From: Anaeromyxobacter_A sp035636195
GTDB lineage: Bacteria > Myxococcota > Myxococcia > Myxococcales > Anaeromyxobacteraceae
NCBI GenBank assembly: GCA_035636195.1
Contig: DASPZP010000291.1
Span: forward strand, 1 to 26,146
Length of the DNA: 26,146 bases
Direction: 5' to 3'
Part shown: positions 7,441 to 13,945 of the stretch, piece after piece
Position numbering within the stretch: the stretch's first letter is position 1
Layout: every line of letters begins with the position of its first letter
Notes under the pieces: generated by a model
Told to the model about the DNA's origin: nothing
Database searches by the model: none
What the model saw: only the letters and a program-made list of their open reading frames with translations
Position numbers and translations under genes: made by a program

Positions 7441-8340
7441 TCACGCGCGCGGGTGGTGCCTGTCATACACCCGCTGCACATGGCTCGTCTCGACGTGCGT
7501 GTAGATCTGCGTCGTCGAGATGTCGGCGTGTCCGAGCATCGCCTGCACCGCTCTCAGATCGGCGCCGCCGGCGAGCAGGTGCGTCGCGAACGAGTGGCGG
7601 AGCTTGTGGGGCGAGATGCGGCGCCGGATCCCGGCCGTGCGGGCGTGGCGGCCGAGCAGCTTCCAGAAGCCCTGCCGCGTCATGCGGCCGCCGCGCGGCG
7701 TGACGAAGAGGTCCTTCGAGACCCGCCCGTGGAGCAGCCGTGGGCGGGCCAGGTCGAGGTACGCCTGCACTGCCGCAGCGGCCGGGGCGCCGAGGGGCAC
7801 GATGCGCTCCCTCGAGCCCTTGCCGCGGGCGAGCAGCATGCGCGTCTCGAGGTGGACGTCGTTCACGGAGAGCCCGATGAGCTCCGTGACGCGCAGGCCG
7901 GTCGCGTAGAGCACCTCCAGCATGGCCCGGTCGCGGAGGCCGGCGGCGGTCCGGCCCACCGGCGCCGCGAGGAGCCGCAGGACCTCCTCGCGCGAGAGGA
8001 GCTGGGGCAGCTTGCGGCTCGCGCGGGGGCTGTCCACGTCCTCGGTCGGATCGAGCGGGCAGACGCGCTCCGCCACGAGCAGCCGGTGCAGTGAGCGGAT
8101 GGCGGAGAGCGCCCGCGCCTGGCTGCGGGCCCCGATCCCGCCCGCCAGCAAGTGGTCGAGGTGGACGAGCAGGTGCGCGCGCCGGACGTCCTGCCAGTCC
8201 GCGATCCCCTGCTCCGCGAGGTCGTCGAGGTACCGACGAAGATCTCGCCCGTAGCCGTCGACGCTGTTCGGCGACAGCCCCTTCTCTACCCGCACGTGGA
8301 CGAGGAAGAGGTCGAGGGCGGGGTCGAGGGGCGAAGGCAC
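7441..8340 (-). CDS. xerD: Tyrosine recombinase XerD (site-specific, dif-type)
   Basis: The protein (299 aa) is a tyrosine recombinase of the XerC/XerD type that resolves chromosome dimers at dif. It has the N-terminal core-binding SAM-like domain (ALDLFLVHVRVEKGLSPNSV) and all catalytic residues: Arg150 (ATGLRVTEL), Lys174 (GKGSRERIVP), His245 and Arg248 (HKLRHSFATHLL), His271 (GHADISTTQIY) and Tyr280 as nucleophile. Length and compactness match XerC/D and not phage integrases, and the neighbours are housekeeping genes. The start is GTG. A gap of about 110 bp to the upstream yciO-type gene holds a REP-like repeat pair, and the protease gene begins 53 bp downstream. XerD is preferred over XerC on overall sequence feel and context, not proof. 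Confidence 0.9.
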   Translation of the reverse strand: MPSPLDPALDLFLVHVRVEKGLSPNSVDGYGRDLRRYLDDLAEQGIADWQDVRRAHLLVHLDHLLAGGIGARSQARALSAIRSLHRLLVAERVCPLDPTEDVDSPRASRKLPQLLSREEVLRLLAAPVGRTAAGLRDRAMLEVLYATGLRVTELIGLSVNDVHLETRMLLARGKGSRERIVPLGAPAAAAVQAYLDLARPRLLHGRVSKDLFVTPRGGRMTRQGFWKLLGRHARTAGIRRRISPHKLRHSFATHLLAGGADLRAVQAMLGHADISTTQIYTHVETSHVQRVYDRHHPRA

Positions 8341-8379
8341 GGAGCGACGATAGCGCGCGGGGAGCGGTTATCCACTTCG

Positions 8380-8443
8380 CGGCGGGGGACAAGCCCCCGC
8401 CCTACACCCGCACGAAAGTAGGGCGGGGGTTCATCCCCCGCCG
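8380..8443 (+). repeat. REP-like head-to-head palindromic repeat pair
   Basis: Two 26-bp arms (8380-8405 and 8418-8443) face each other across a 12-bp spacer and are reverse complements at 23 of 26 positions. Each arm is itself a small hairpin, an 8-bp stem GGCGGGGG/CCCCCGCC with a 5-nt loop, and is bounded by GTAG/CTAC. The nested symmetry is typical of paired REP elements. It starts 6 bp after the yciO-type stop codon and fills much of the gap to xerD. It could slow or stabilise a read-through transcript. Confidence 0.8.
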
Positions 8444-8449
8444 GTCGCC

Positions 8450-9073
8450 TCACTGCAGCAGGTCGCTCGTGTCGCCCTTGCCCTGGCGCACCACCACCGG
8501 CTCGGGGCCGGTGAGGTCGATGACCGACGACGGCTCGTTCGGCTTGTAGCCCCCGTCGAAGACGAGGTCGAGGCCGTGGCCGAGCCGCTCCTTGATGTCC
8601 TTCGCGTCGATGAGCACCTCGCCGTCGGGCGTCGCGGCCGAGGTGCTGATGAGCGGGTGCGCCAGCTGGCGCACCAGCGCCAGCGCAATGGGGCTGTCCG
8701 GCACGCGGATGCCGACCGTCTTCTGACGCCGCAGCACGAGGTCGGGCACGAGCCGCGTGGCGGGCAGGATGAAGGTGAACGGACCGGGCGTCTTGCGGCG
8801 GAGCACGCGGTAGGCGGCGTTGTCGACCACCGCGTAGCGCGCCACCTCGGCCAGATCGAGGCAGATGAAGGACAGCTCGTGCGTCTTCGGCAGCTGCTTC
8901 AGCTGGTAGATGCGCTCGATGGCGCGCTTGTCGAAGAGGTCGCAGCCGATGCCGTAATACGTGTCGGTCGGGAAGGCCACCAGCCCGCCGGAGGAGAGCA
9001 CCTGCACGGCGCGCTCGACGAGGCGCGGCTGCGGGTGCTGCGGGTCGATCTCGACGATGGGGGCGGCCGTCAT
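8450..9073 (-). CDS. Sua5/YciO/YrdC family protein, YciO-like
   Basis: This 207-residue protein has the YrdC-like fold, whose best-known member makes threonylcarbamoyl-AMP for tRNA t6A. It resembles the YciO branch, whose role is less certain. Its N-terminus (IDPQHPQPRLVERAVQVLSSGGLVAFPTDTYYGIG) parallels E. coli YciO in spacing and length. Other family marks are KQLPKTHELSFI, PGPFTFILPAT, TVGIRVPDSP and PLISTSAAT. The ATG at 9073 gives a protein the size of YciO. A TTG at 9127 would add 18 unconserved residues and overlap the receptor stop codon by 4 bp. The substrate is unknown; a second, true TsaC would be expected elsewhere in the genome. Confidence 0.88.
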   Translation of the reverse strand: MTAAPIVEIDPQHPQPRLVERAVQVLSSGGLVAFPTDTYYGIGCDLFDKRAIERIYQLKQLPKTHELSFICLDLAEVARYAVVDNAAYRVLRRKTPGPFTFILPATRLVPDLVLRRQKTVGIRVPDSPIALALVRQLAHPLISTSAATPDGEVLIDAKDIKERLGHGLDLVFDGGYKPNEPSSVIDLTGPEPVVVRQGKGDTSDLLQ

Positions 9074-9123
9074 GACGCCCGGCGTTGTAGCACGCCGCAG
9101 CGCCCCCGGCACGATTCTGACCG

Positions 9124-11112
9124 TCAACTCGGCTGGTAGGCGAGCCGGAAGACCACCTCGCGCGACGGGCCCGGGAGCGGCGGATGGATCTCGCCGTTGG
9201 CGCGGTAGGGCACCACGTAGACCGTGCCCTGGCCGAGGAGATCGTGGACGCCCACCCCGAAGTCGAGGCCCGGCATGAACGCGTCGCGCCAGGCGGCGAA
9301 CAGCCCGAGGTCGAGGCGCGGCGCGATCCGCCCGATGGTCGGTGCGCCGCTGGCGTCGACGGCGACCGAGCCGTACCGCTCGGAGAGCCAGCTGGCGGTG
9401 GCCGTCAGGTCCACGCGCCGGGGCAGCCGCACCGTGGCCCGAGCGGACACCTTGTGCGCCGCGAAGCCGAGCAGGAGGTCGTCTCTCCCGGGTAGCCGGT
9501 ACAGGTCCACTCGGTTGAGCCCGGCGGCCGAGTAGAGCGCGTAACCGAGCGAGGCGGAGAGGCGCTGCGATTGCCAGCGGAGATCGGTCTCGAAACCGGC
9601 GGAGCCGGTCCGGGCGAAATTGCGGTACGCGTCGCCCGCCAGCGGGCTGCTCTCGTCGCTCGTGTAGACGATGGCGTCGTCCACGGCTGCCCGGAAGGCG
9701 TTCACGGCAGCGTAGAGGTTCTCCGAGACCTGCCAGCCCAGCTCGGCCTCGAGCACCTCGGTTCGCTCGGGGCGGATGTCCGGGTTCGAGACCAGGTTGT
9801 CCACCGTAGGCGCGCGAAACGCTCGCGACCAGAGGAGCTTGAGGTGGACCGGCGCGAGGAGCTTCGTCATCGCCAGGCGCGGGACGAACGAACTCCCGAA
9901 CCGCTCGTGGTGCTCCCAGCGCGCGCCGGCGAGGACGTTCCCGAGCGGCGTCTCCCAGCTCGCCTCGCCGAAGGCGGCCACGTTCGAGTACCCCAGGCTG
10001 GAGGGTCCCCCCAGGTCGCTGCCGCCCACCGGCACCGGCTGGTTGAGGAAGGCGTGCTCGAGGTAACCCTCACCGCCCATGAGGAGGTCGAGCCCGGGGA
10101 GGGCGCGCCACGCCAGCGCGACGCGCCCGGTGAACCGCTCGGCCGTCTTGTCGTAGAAGCCAAACGGGACGTCGAGCAGCTGCTGCCAGGGCGTGCTGCG
10201 GACGTAGGAGACCCGCGGGGTCAGGGTGAGGCCCTCGGCCAGGGCGAGCTCGTCGCGGAGCTCCAGCCCGAGCGTGCGCCACCGCTGCTGGTAAGTCTGC
10301 GGCGTCACGTCGCCGTACCCGTCGCGCGTCTGGTTGTGCCAGTCGTCGTAGAGCAGGCGCAGCCGGACGCCGCGCCAGGCTGCGCCCGCCGTCAGCATGA
10401 GCGGGTCGGTCGCCGACGCGCCCGCCATCGAGAAGGAGGCCCCCGTCGCGTCGAGGTAGCGGGCGTCGCTGCGCTGCGCCTGCGCGACCGTGATCTGGGC
10501 CGAGGCGCTGGCCTCTCTCCCCTGCCAGCCGTAGCCGGCCGTCGCCGCCCGCGCGCCCGCGGTGCTCCCCATCTGGCCATAGCTCGCGGCCGCGGCGCCC
10601 CCGGCCAGCGCGGCGGCCGCCCGGGTGGTGACGTTCACCACGGCCAGCTCCGCGAAGCCACCATAGACGGCGGACCCCGGACCGCGCACGACCTCGACCG
10701 TCTGGATCTGCTCCACCGCGATCGCGTCGACCTGCACGTTGCCGCCGAGCAGATCGTTCATGGGGATGCCGTCGACCAGGACGAGCACCTTCCCCTCGCT
10801 GCCCCACAGGCCCCGGAAGCCGAGCCCGGTGGTGTTGCCGACGTCCGCGCCCACCTGGAAGCCGGGCACGAGCTGCAGCACGTCGAAGAGGCTCCGCGCG
10901 CCGATGGCCAGGATCTCCTCCCGGGTCACCACCGACACGATGCCCGGCGTCTCGCGGATGGAGCGCGGCGCGCTCGAGGCGACCGTCGTCTCGGCCTTGA
11001 GCTGCTCGTCGAGATCGAACAGCGCCAGCTCGCCACCGCCGGAGCGCGCCGGGCGCGGCGCGACGAGGAGCACGGCGAGCAGGCCCGACCACAGCGATCG
11101 TGCTCGAATCAC
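9124..11112 (-). CDS. TonB-dependent outer-membrane receptor
   Basis: This 662-residue protein should be an outer-membrane beta-barrel that takes up a ligand using TonB energy. A short signal peptide (about 1-26) is followed by a DLDEQLKAETTVASSAPR segment of the kind seen before many plug domains. The plug runs to about 165 with IRETPGIVSVVTREEI, LVLVDGIPMNDLLGG and VEVVRGPGSAVYGGFAELAVVNVTTR. The rest is alternating barrel strands. It ends LAYQPS, without the usual terminal aromatic residue. The start is GTG at 11112, overlapping the stop of the upstream binding-protein gene (GTGA). Upstream in-frame sequence to 11430 is only a shadow of that gene. The ligand cannot be told from sequence; the general build resembles cobalamin/siderophore or colicin-I-type receptors. 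Confidence 0.92.
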   Translation of the reverse strand: MIRARSLWSGLLAVLLVAPRPARSGGGELALFDLDEQLKAETTVASSAPRSIRETPGIVSVVTREEILAIGARSLFDVLQLVPGFQVGADVGNTTGLGFRGLWGSEGKVLVLVDGIPMNDLLGGNVQVDAIAVEQIQTVEVVRGPGSAVYGGFAELAVVNVTTRAAAALAGGAAAASYGQMGSTAGARAATAGYGWQGREASASAQITVAQAQRSDARYLDATGASFSMAGASATDPLMLTAGAAWRGVRLRLLYDDWHNQTRDGYGDVTPQTYQQRWRTLGLELRDELALAEGLTLTPRVSYVRSTPWQQLLDVPFGFYDKTAERFTGRVALAWRALPGLDLLMGGEGYLEHAFLNQPVPVGGSDLGGPSSLGYSNVAAFGEASWETPLGNVLAGARWEHHERFGSSFVPRLAMTKLLAPVHLKLLWSRAFRAPTVDNLVSNPDIRPERTEVLEAELGWQVSENLYAAVNAFRAAVDDAIVYTSDESSPLAGDAYRNFARTGSAGFETDLRWQSQRLSASLGYALYSAAGLNRVDLYRLPGRDDLLLGFAAHKVSARATVRLPRRVDLTATASWLSERYGSVAVDASGAPTIGRIAPRLDLGLFAAWRDAFMPGLDFGVGVHDLLGQGTVYVVPYRANGEIHPPLPGPSREVVFRLAYQPS

Positions 11113-12008
11113 TTGATCACCTCGGCCTTCACGGGAAGCGCACCGCCCAGGCGCAGCGCCGAGCGTGTCCGATCGTTGACGTACAGCCGCCCCGCCGCGT
11201 AGCGGAACGGCACCCCGCTCCGGTCCGCCGCGGGGCGTGCGTCGAGATCGGCGGCGAGGCGCGCCGCCTCCCGCCCGATCGTCTCCAGATCCGGGGCCAC
11301 CGCGAAGAGCGCGCCCGCCCGCGCCATGCCATCCAGGAAGCCCGCCAACGCGATGTGGCGCTCCAGGCAGGCCTGGGCCATGAACCGGGCCAGCTCGGGA
11401 GCGGCCAGGCGGGGATCGGGGAGCAGCCACACCGCGTCGTGGCGCTGCAGTGCGCCGAGGAACAGCCAGCGGAAGGACGCCACCTCGCCAGCCGTCTCGA
11501 GATCCAGCTCCAGCCCGCGCCGCAGAGCCAGCGCCTTCAGCTCAGCGGCCAGCGCGCTCGCCTCCGGAGCGTGGATGGCCACCACCCGGCGAGCGTCTGG
11601 CGCCAAGGCCGAGAGCGCGTCCAGCGTGTCGGAGGGCCGCGCCGCGAAGGGCACGGCGGTGACGTCCTTGCGCGTCCCGCGCTCCGGGTTCAGCACGGCC
11701 GCCGCCACGATGGCGGAGCGCAGCGCGCGGGCACGCGCCACCTCGAAGGCGCGGCCGCCCACGGCGACCACCACCGCCGGCGGGTGCGCCAGGAACGCCT
11801 CGAGCGCGGACACGTCACCCACGTCGATCACGAGCGGCTGGCCGCCGGCCGCTCGCAGGCCGTCGACCACCCGCGCGTACTGAGGCACCTCGCGCTGCGT
11901 CAGCACCGCCACGTCGGCGCGGGCGGGCACGGCGAGTGCGCAGGCGACGACGAGCGCGGCGCCGGGCGCCGCCCACCTTCGCCGTCCCTGTGAGCCGCCT
12001 CGCGACAT
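11109..12008 (-). CDS. Periplasmic ABC-type substrate-binding protein
   Basis: This 299-residue protein has a Sec signal peptide (to about residue 31, cleavage after PARA) with no lipobox cysteine. The mature chain resembles the ABC_sub_bind (TrpX-like) family: VAVLTQREVPQYARVVDGLRA, a first lobe ending near VAVGGRAFEVA, then VVAIHAPEASALAAELKALALRRGLELDLE, and a C-terminal RLYVNDRTRSALRL. The C-terminal motif is common in the small binding proteins encoded beside TonB receptors in deltaproteobacteria. No ABC permease or ATPase is nearby, so it probably works with the receptor encoded 4 bp downstream, either delivering a ligand or sensing it. The ATG at 12008 is used. The 179-bp region upstream holds inverted repeats that may regulate the pair. 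Confidence 0.82.
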   Translation of the reverse strand: MSRGGSQGRRRWAAPGAALVVACALAVPARADVAVLTQREVPQYARVVDGLRAAGGQPLVIDVGDVSALEAFLAHPPAVVVAVGGRAFEVARARALRSAIVAAAVLNPERGTRKDVTAVPFAARPSDTLDALSALAPDARRVVAIHAPEASALAAELKALALRRGLELDLETAGEVASFRWLFLGALQRHDAVWLLPDPRLAAPELARFMAQACLERHIALAGFLDGMARAGALFAVAPDLETIGREAARLAADLDARPAADRSGVPFRYAAGRLYVNDRTRSALRLGGALPVKAEVIK

Positions 12009-12187
12009 GCCGAGCCCTCGCTGGTCCCGAGGGCAACGGTTGCACGGCTCGTACCTGGGTTCGTGGAGCGCGCCCGTGCAATGCGCGAGCGCGCAGCACG
12101 GTGATCAGCACCCCGGGTCCCGGCGGCGGGTCGCGGGGACCGGGAGGTGCTCGCCAGGAGGTCGGTGGGTGTCGGAGATCCGGCTCG
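12009..12187. promoter_or_regulatory. Upstream region of the binding protein–TonB receptor pair, with dyads
   Basis: This non-coding stretch separates the KGG gene (stop at 12188) from the binding-protein start. It contains a perfect 8-bp inverted repeat, TTGCACGG at 12040-12047 and CCGTGCAA at 12074-12081. Next to it is the 11-bp palindrome GCAACGGTTGC at 12033-12043. A second 6-bp inverted repeat (GGTCCC/GGGACC, 12116-12141) lies nearer the KGG gene. These could be an operator or a leader hairpin controlling uptake. I see no cobalamin riboswitch or c-di-GMP riboswitch consensus, and no clear -10/-35 pair. Confidence 0.4.
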
Positions 12188-12403
12188 TCAGCCTCGCGCC
12201 TTGCCGCGCTCGATCAGCTCCCGGACGCGCTGCCCGCCCTTGCGGCCGATCTCCTCGTAGAAGGCATGGCCGCGCTCGTCCCGAACGGTGATGCCGCCCT
12301 TGCGCCCCGCCTCGGACACGGTCATGGCCCTGCGCGGTGCCGCCGTCCCGTCGCCGTCCTTCCGCGGTACACCAGCCCCCGTCCCCTTCCCATCGTAGTC
12401 CAT
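12188..12403 (-). CDS. Small KGG-repeat stress protein (two repeats)
   Basis: This 71-residue, strongly charged protein belongs to the KGG (stress-induced, Gsi/YciG-like) family. After a variable Gly/Asp-rich N-terminus (1-25) comes AMTVSEAGRKGGITVRDERG and then HAFYEEIGRKGG, ending VRELIERGKARG. The two KGG motifs (35-37 and 55-57) are exactly 20 residues apart. It looks like a shortened copy of the larger KGG protein encoded 47 bp upstream, sharing the same head and tail modules. The ATG at 12403 is chosen because a purine-rich AGGGGGGG ribosome-binding sequence precedes it; an alternative start at 12448 has no clear site. Family members are tied to stationary phase, desiccation or oxidative stress; the molecular role is not settled. 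Confidence 0.85.
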   Translation of the reverse strand: MDYDGKGTGAGVPRKDGDGTAAPRRAMTVSEAGRKGGITVRDERGHAFYEEIGRKGGQRVRELIERGKARG

Positions 12404-12450
12404 CCTGCCCCCCCTCGCCGGTTCCCCGGTCGTCGTGCTGCGGCCCACTG

Positions 12451-12840
12451 CTAGCGGTGTTCGCCGGTGCCTTCACCCTCGATCCGCGGCCCCTCGGCCT
12501 TGCCCTTCTCGATGAGCTCGCGGACCTTGTGGCCGCCCTTGCGGCCGATCTCCTCGTAGAAGGGCGTGCCGCGCTCGGCCTTGATGGTCTCGCCGCCCTT
12601 CTTGCCGATCTCCTCGTAGAAGCGCGGGCCGCGCTCGGCCTTGACGGTGTCGCCGCCCTTCTTGCCGATCTCCTCGTAGAACTTGCGCCCACGCTCGGCC
12701 TTCACCGTCTCGCCGCCCTTCTTGCCGATCTCCTCGTAGAACTTGCGCCCACGTGTCTCTCGCACGCGCACGCCGCCCTTGCGACCGGCTTCCGACACCG
12801 TCATCGCGCCCTTGCTTCCGCCCTTCTTCTCTTCAGCCAT
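12451..12840 (-). CDS. KGG-repeat stress protein (five tandem repeats)
   Basis: This 129-residue hydrophilic protein is almost wholly made of KGG modules. KGG occurs at residues 21-23, 41-43, 61-63, 81-83 and 101-103, an exact 20-residue period with the unit FYEEIGKKGGETVKAERG. It starts MAEEKKGGSKGAMTVSEAGRKGG and ends with an acidic tail. The repeats are also nearly identical in DNA, in 60-bp units. The ATG at 12840 is preceded by AGGAG and overlaps the stop of the ATP-grasp gene by 8 bp, so translation is probably coupled. The protein should be disordered or weakly helical and cytoplasmic. KGG proteins are linked to general stress; the pairing with an ATP-grasp ligase suggests a further, unproven relationship. 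Confidence 0.9.
   Translation of the reverse strand: MAEEKKGGSKGAMTVSEAGRKGGVRVRETRGRKFYEEIGKKGGETVKAERGRKFYEEIGKKGGDTVKAERGPRFYEEIGKKGGETIKAERGTPFYEEIGRKGGHKVRELIEKGKAEGPRIEGEGTGEHR
12541..12780 (-). repeat. 60-bp tandem repeats coding for KGG modules
   Basis: Four consecutive 60-bp units, in register with the coding frame, each read TCCTCGTAGAA near the start and CGCCGCCCTT at the end on the plus strand. The two units at 12661 and 12721 are identical over their first 33 bp. Exact 60-bp periodicity points to expansion by slippage or unequal recombination. Unit count may vary between strains. Confidence 0.9.
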
Positions 12841-13807
12841 GGTTCGCTCCTGCGTGCTCGTGTGTGAGGCTCTCCACGTCTGCCCGCCGCTGCACTCGAG
12901 CCCACACGTGCTCGGCGATCGGCTCTGCCATGTCCACGCCGGTGGCAGCGAGGAGGCCCTGCCAGCTCGGGTTCCCGTTGACCTCCAGCACGGTCGCGCC
13001 CGCAGGACCCGCGACCACGTCCACCCCGGACCAGTCGAGCCCGAGCGCCCGCGTGGCCCGCAGGGCGAGGGAGGCCAGCGCACCGTCACACCGCAGCGCG
13101 CGAACGGTGGCGCCGCGCCCGACGTTCGTCCGCCATTCACCCGCGGGCGCGACGCGCTCCATCGCGCCCTCGACGCGGTTCCCGACCACGAAGAGTCGTG
13201 CGTCGCGGCCCGGGTGCGGCACGTACTCCTGCAAGTACACGGCGCCCGTGCGCTCGATCTGCTCCAGCGCCGCCTTCCGGCCGGCGCGATTGGCGCGCAC
13301 CCGCACGAGCCCGTCGCCGAGCGAGCCGGCGATCGGCTTCAGCACCGCCTCGCCCATCGCGCCGAGCGCCGCCATCGCGTCCCGCGGCGCCTGCGCGACC
13401 GCCGCCCGCGGCGTCGGGACGCCGGCCCGGCGCAGGAGCCACGAGGTGCGGAGCTTGTCCTGCGCGGCGAGGAGCGCGTCGATGCGGTTTGCGACGATCG
13501 CGCCGGTGCCCTCCAGCGCGCGGTAGATCTCGAACTGCACGTCGGGATCGCCGGCGCGCCCGAGGCCGCGCGCGATGAGGAGCGCGTCGAAGCTCGCCCC
13601 GGAGCGGCGGCCGAGGTGGAACTCCACCGCGCCGTGGCCGACGAAGGCCCCCAGCGTCGACGGCTCCACCGTCGCGGCTTCGCCGAGGCGCGCGCAGGCC
13701 TGCACCAGCCGCTGGCTGTGCCAGTCTTCATCCGGCCAGGCCGTCACGACTCCGAAACGGACCTGGACTGCACGCTTCGCCAAGGGCCTGCTCCCCTCCC
13801 TCTCCAC
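12833..13807 (-). CDS. RimK-like ATP-grasp ligase
   Basis: This 324-residue protein is a carboxylate-amine/thiol ligase of the ATP-grasp superfamily, closest in style to RimK/LysX/MptN enzymes that add amino acids to proteins or small acceptors through an acyl-phosphate. The N-terminal preATP-grasp half includes VANRIDALLAAQDKLRTSWLLRRAGVPTP, with the nucleotide-contacting Lys118. It is followed by the glycine-rich lid VLKPIAGSLGDGLVRV (Lys157), the hinge YLQEYVPHPGRDARLFVVG, the EWRTNVGRGA loop, and the metal-binding LEVNGNPSW with Glu275 and Asn277/Asn279. All expected catalytic residues are present. The start is GTG; a later start near VQVRFGVV is possible. It overlaps the KGG gene by 8 bp (ATGGCTGA), so it is the first gene of a three-gene unit. 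The substrate is unknown; the KGG proteins are candidates. Confidence 0.88.
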   Translation of the reverse strand: MEREGSRPLAKRAVQVRFGVVTAWPDEDWHSQRLVQACARLGEAATVEPSTLGAFVGHGAVEFHLGRRSGASFDALLIARGLGRAGDPDVQFEIYRALEGTGAIVANRIDALLAAQDKLRTSWLLRRAGVPTPRAAVAQAPRDAMAALGAMGEAVLKPIAGSLGDGLVRVRANRAGRKAALEQIERTGAVYLQEYVPHPGRDARLFVVGNRVEGAMERVAPAGEWRTNVGRGATVRALRCDGALASLALRATRALGLDWSGVDVVAGPAGATVLEVNGNPSWQGLLAATGVDMAEPIAEHVWARVQRRADVESLTHEHAGANHG

Positions 13808-13910
13808 CGATGCTGCGCCTAACGCTGGGCACGCGGCCTCTGCCAGACAAGGGAGCGGCGATCCGTATGCTTTTTTGCCACCTGACCAGGGCGCGCTCGG
13901 AGGCGGGAGC

Positions 13911-13945
13911 GGCCCGGACCGGGCCCTCGGGACTACGGTCCGGGG
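13911..13945 (-). terminator. GC-rich hairpin across the glnD stop codon (weak terminator candidate)
   Basis: An 8-bp perfect stem (GGTCCGGG at 13938-13945 with CCCGGACC at 13913-13920) brackets the glnD stop, and a second palindrome GGCCCGGACCGGGCC lies at 13911-13925. There is no T-run on the minus strand, so intrinsic termination is doubtful. The remaining 100 bp to the ATP-grasp start shows no clear promoter that I can defend. Confidence 0.3.

Noticed and set aside
7441..8340. Phage or integron integrase marking a mobile element
   Set aside because: Length, motif spacing and housekeeping neighbours fit XerD. No attachment-site duplication, tRNA gene or cargo is nearby.
12009..12110. Cobalamin or c-di-GMP riboswitch ahead of the TonB receptor operon
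   Set aside because: None of the conserved boxes could be found; only simple inverted repeats are present.
12541..12780. CRISPR-like array
   Set aside because: The 60-bp units are contiguous with no unique spacers, and translate as KGG protein modules.
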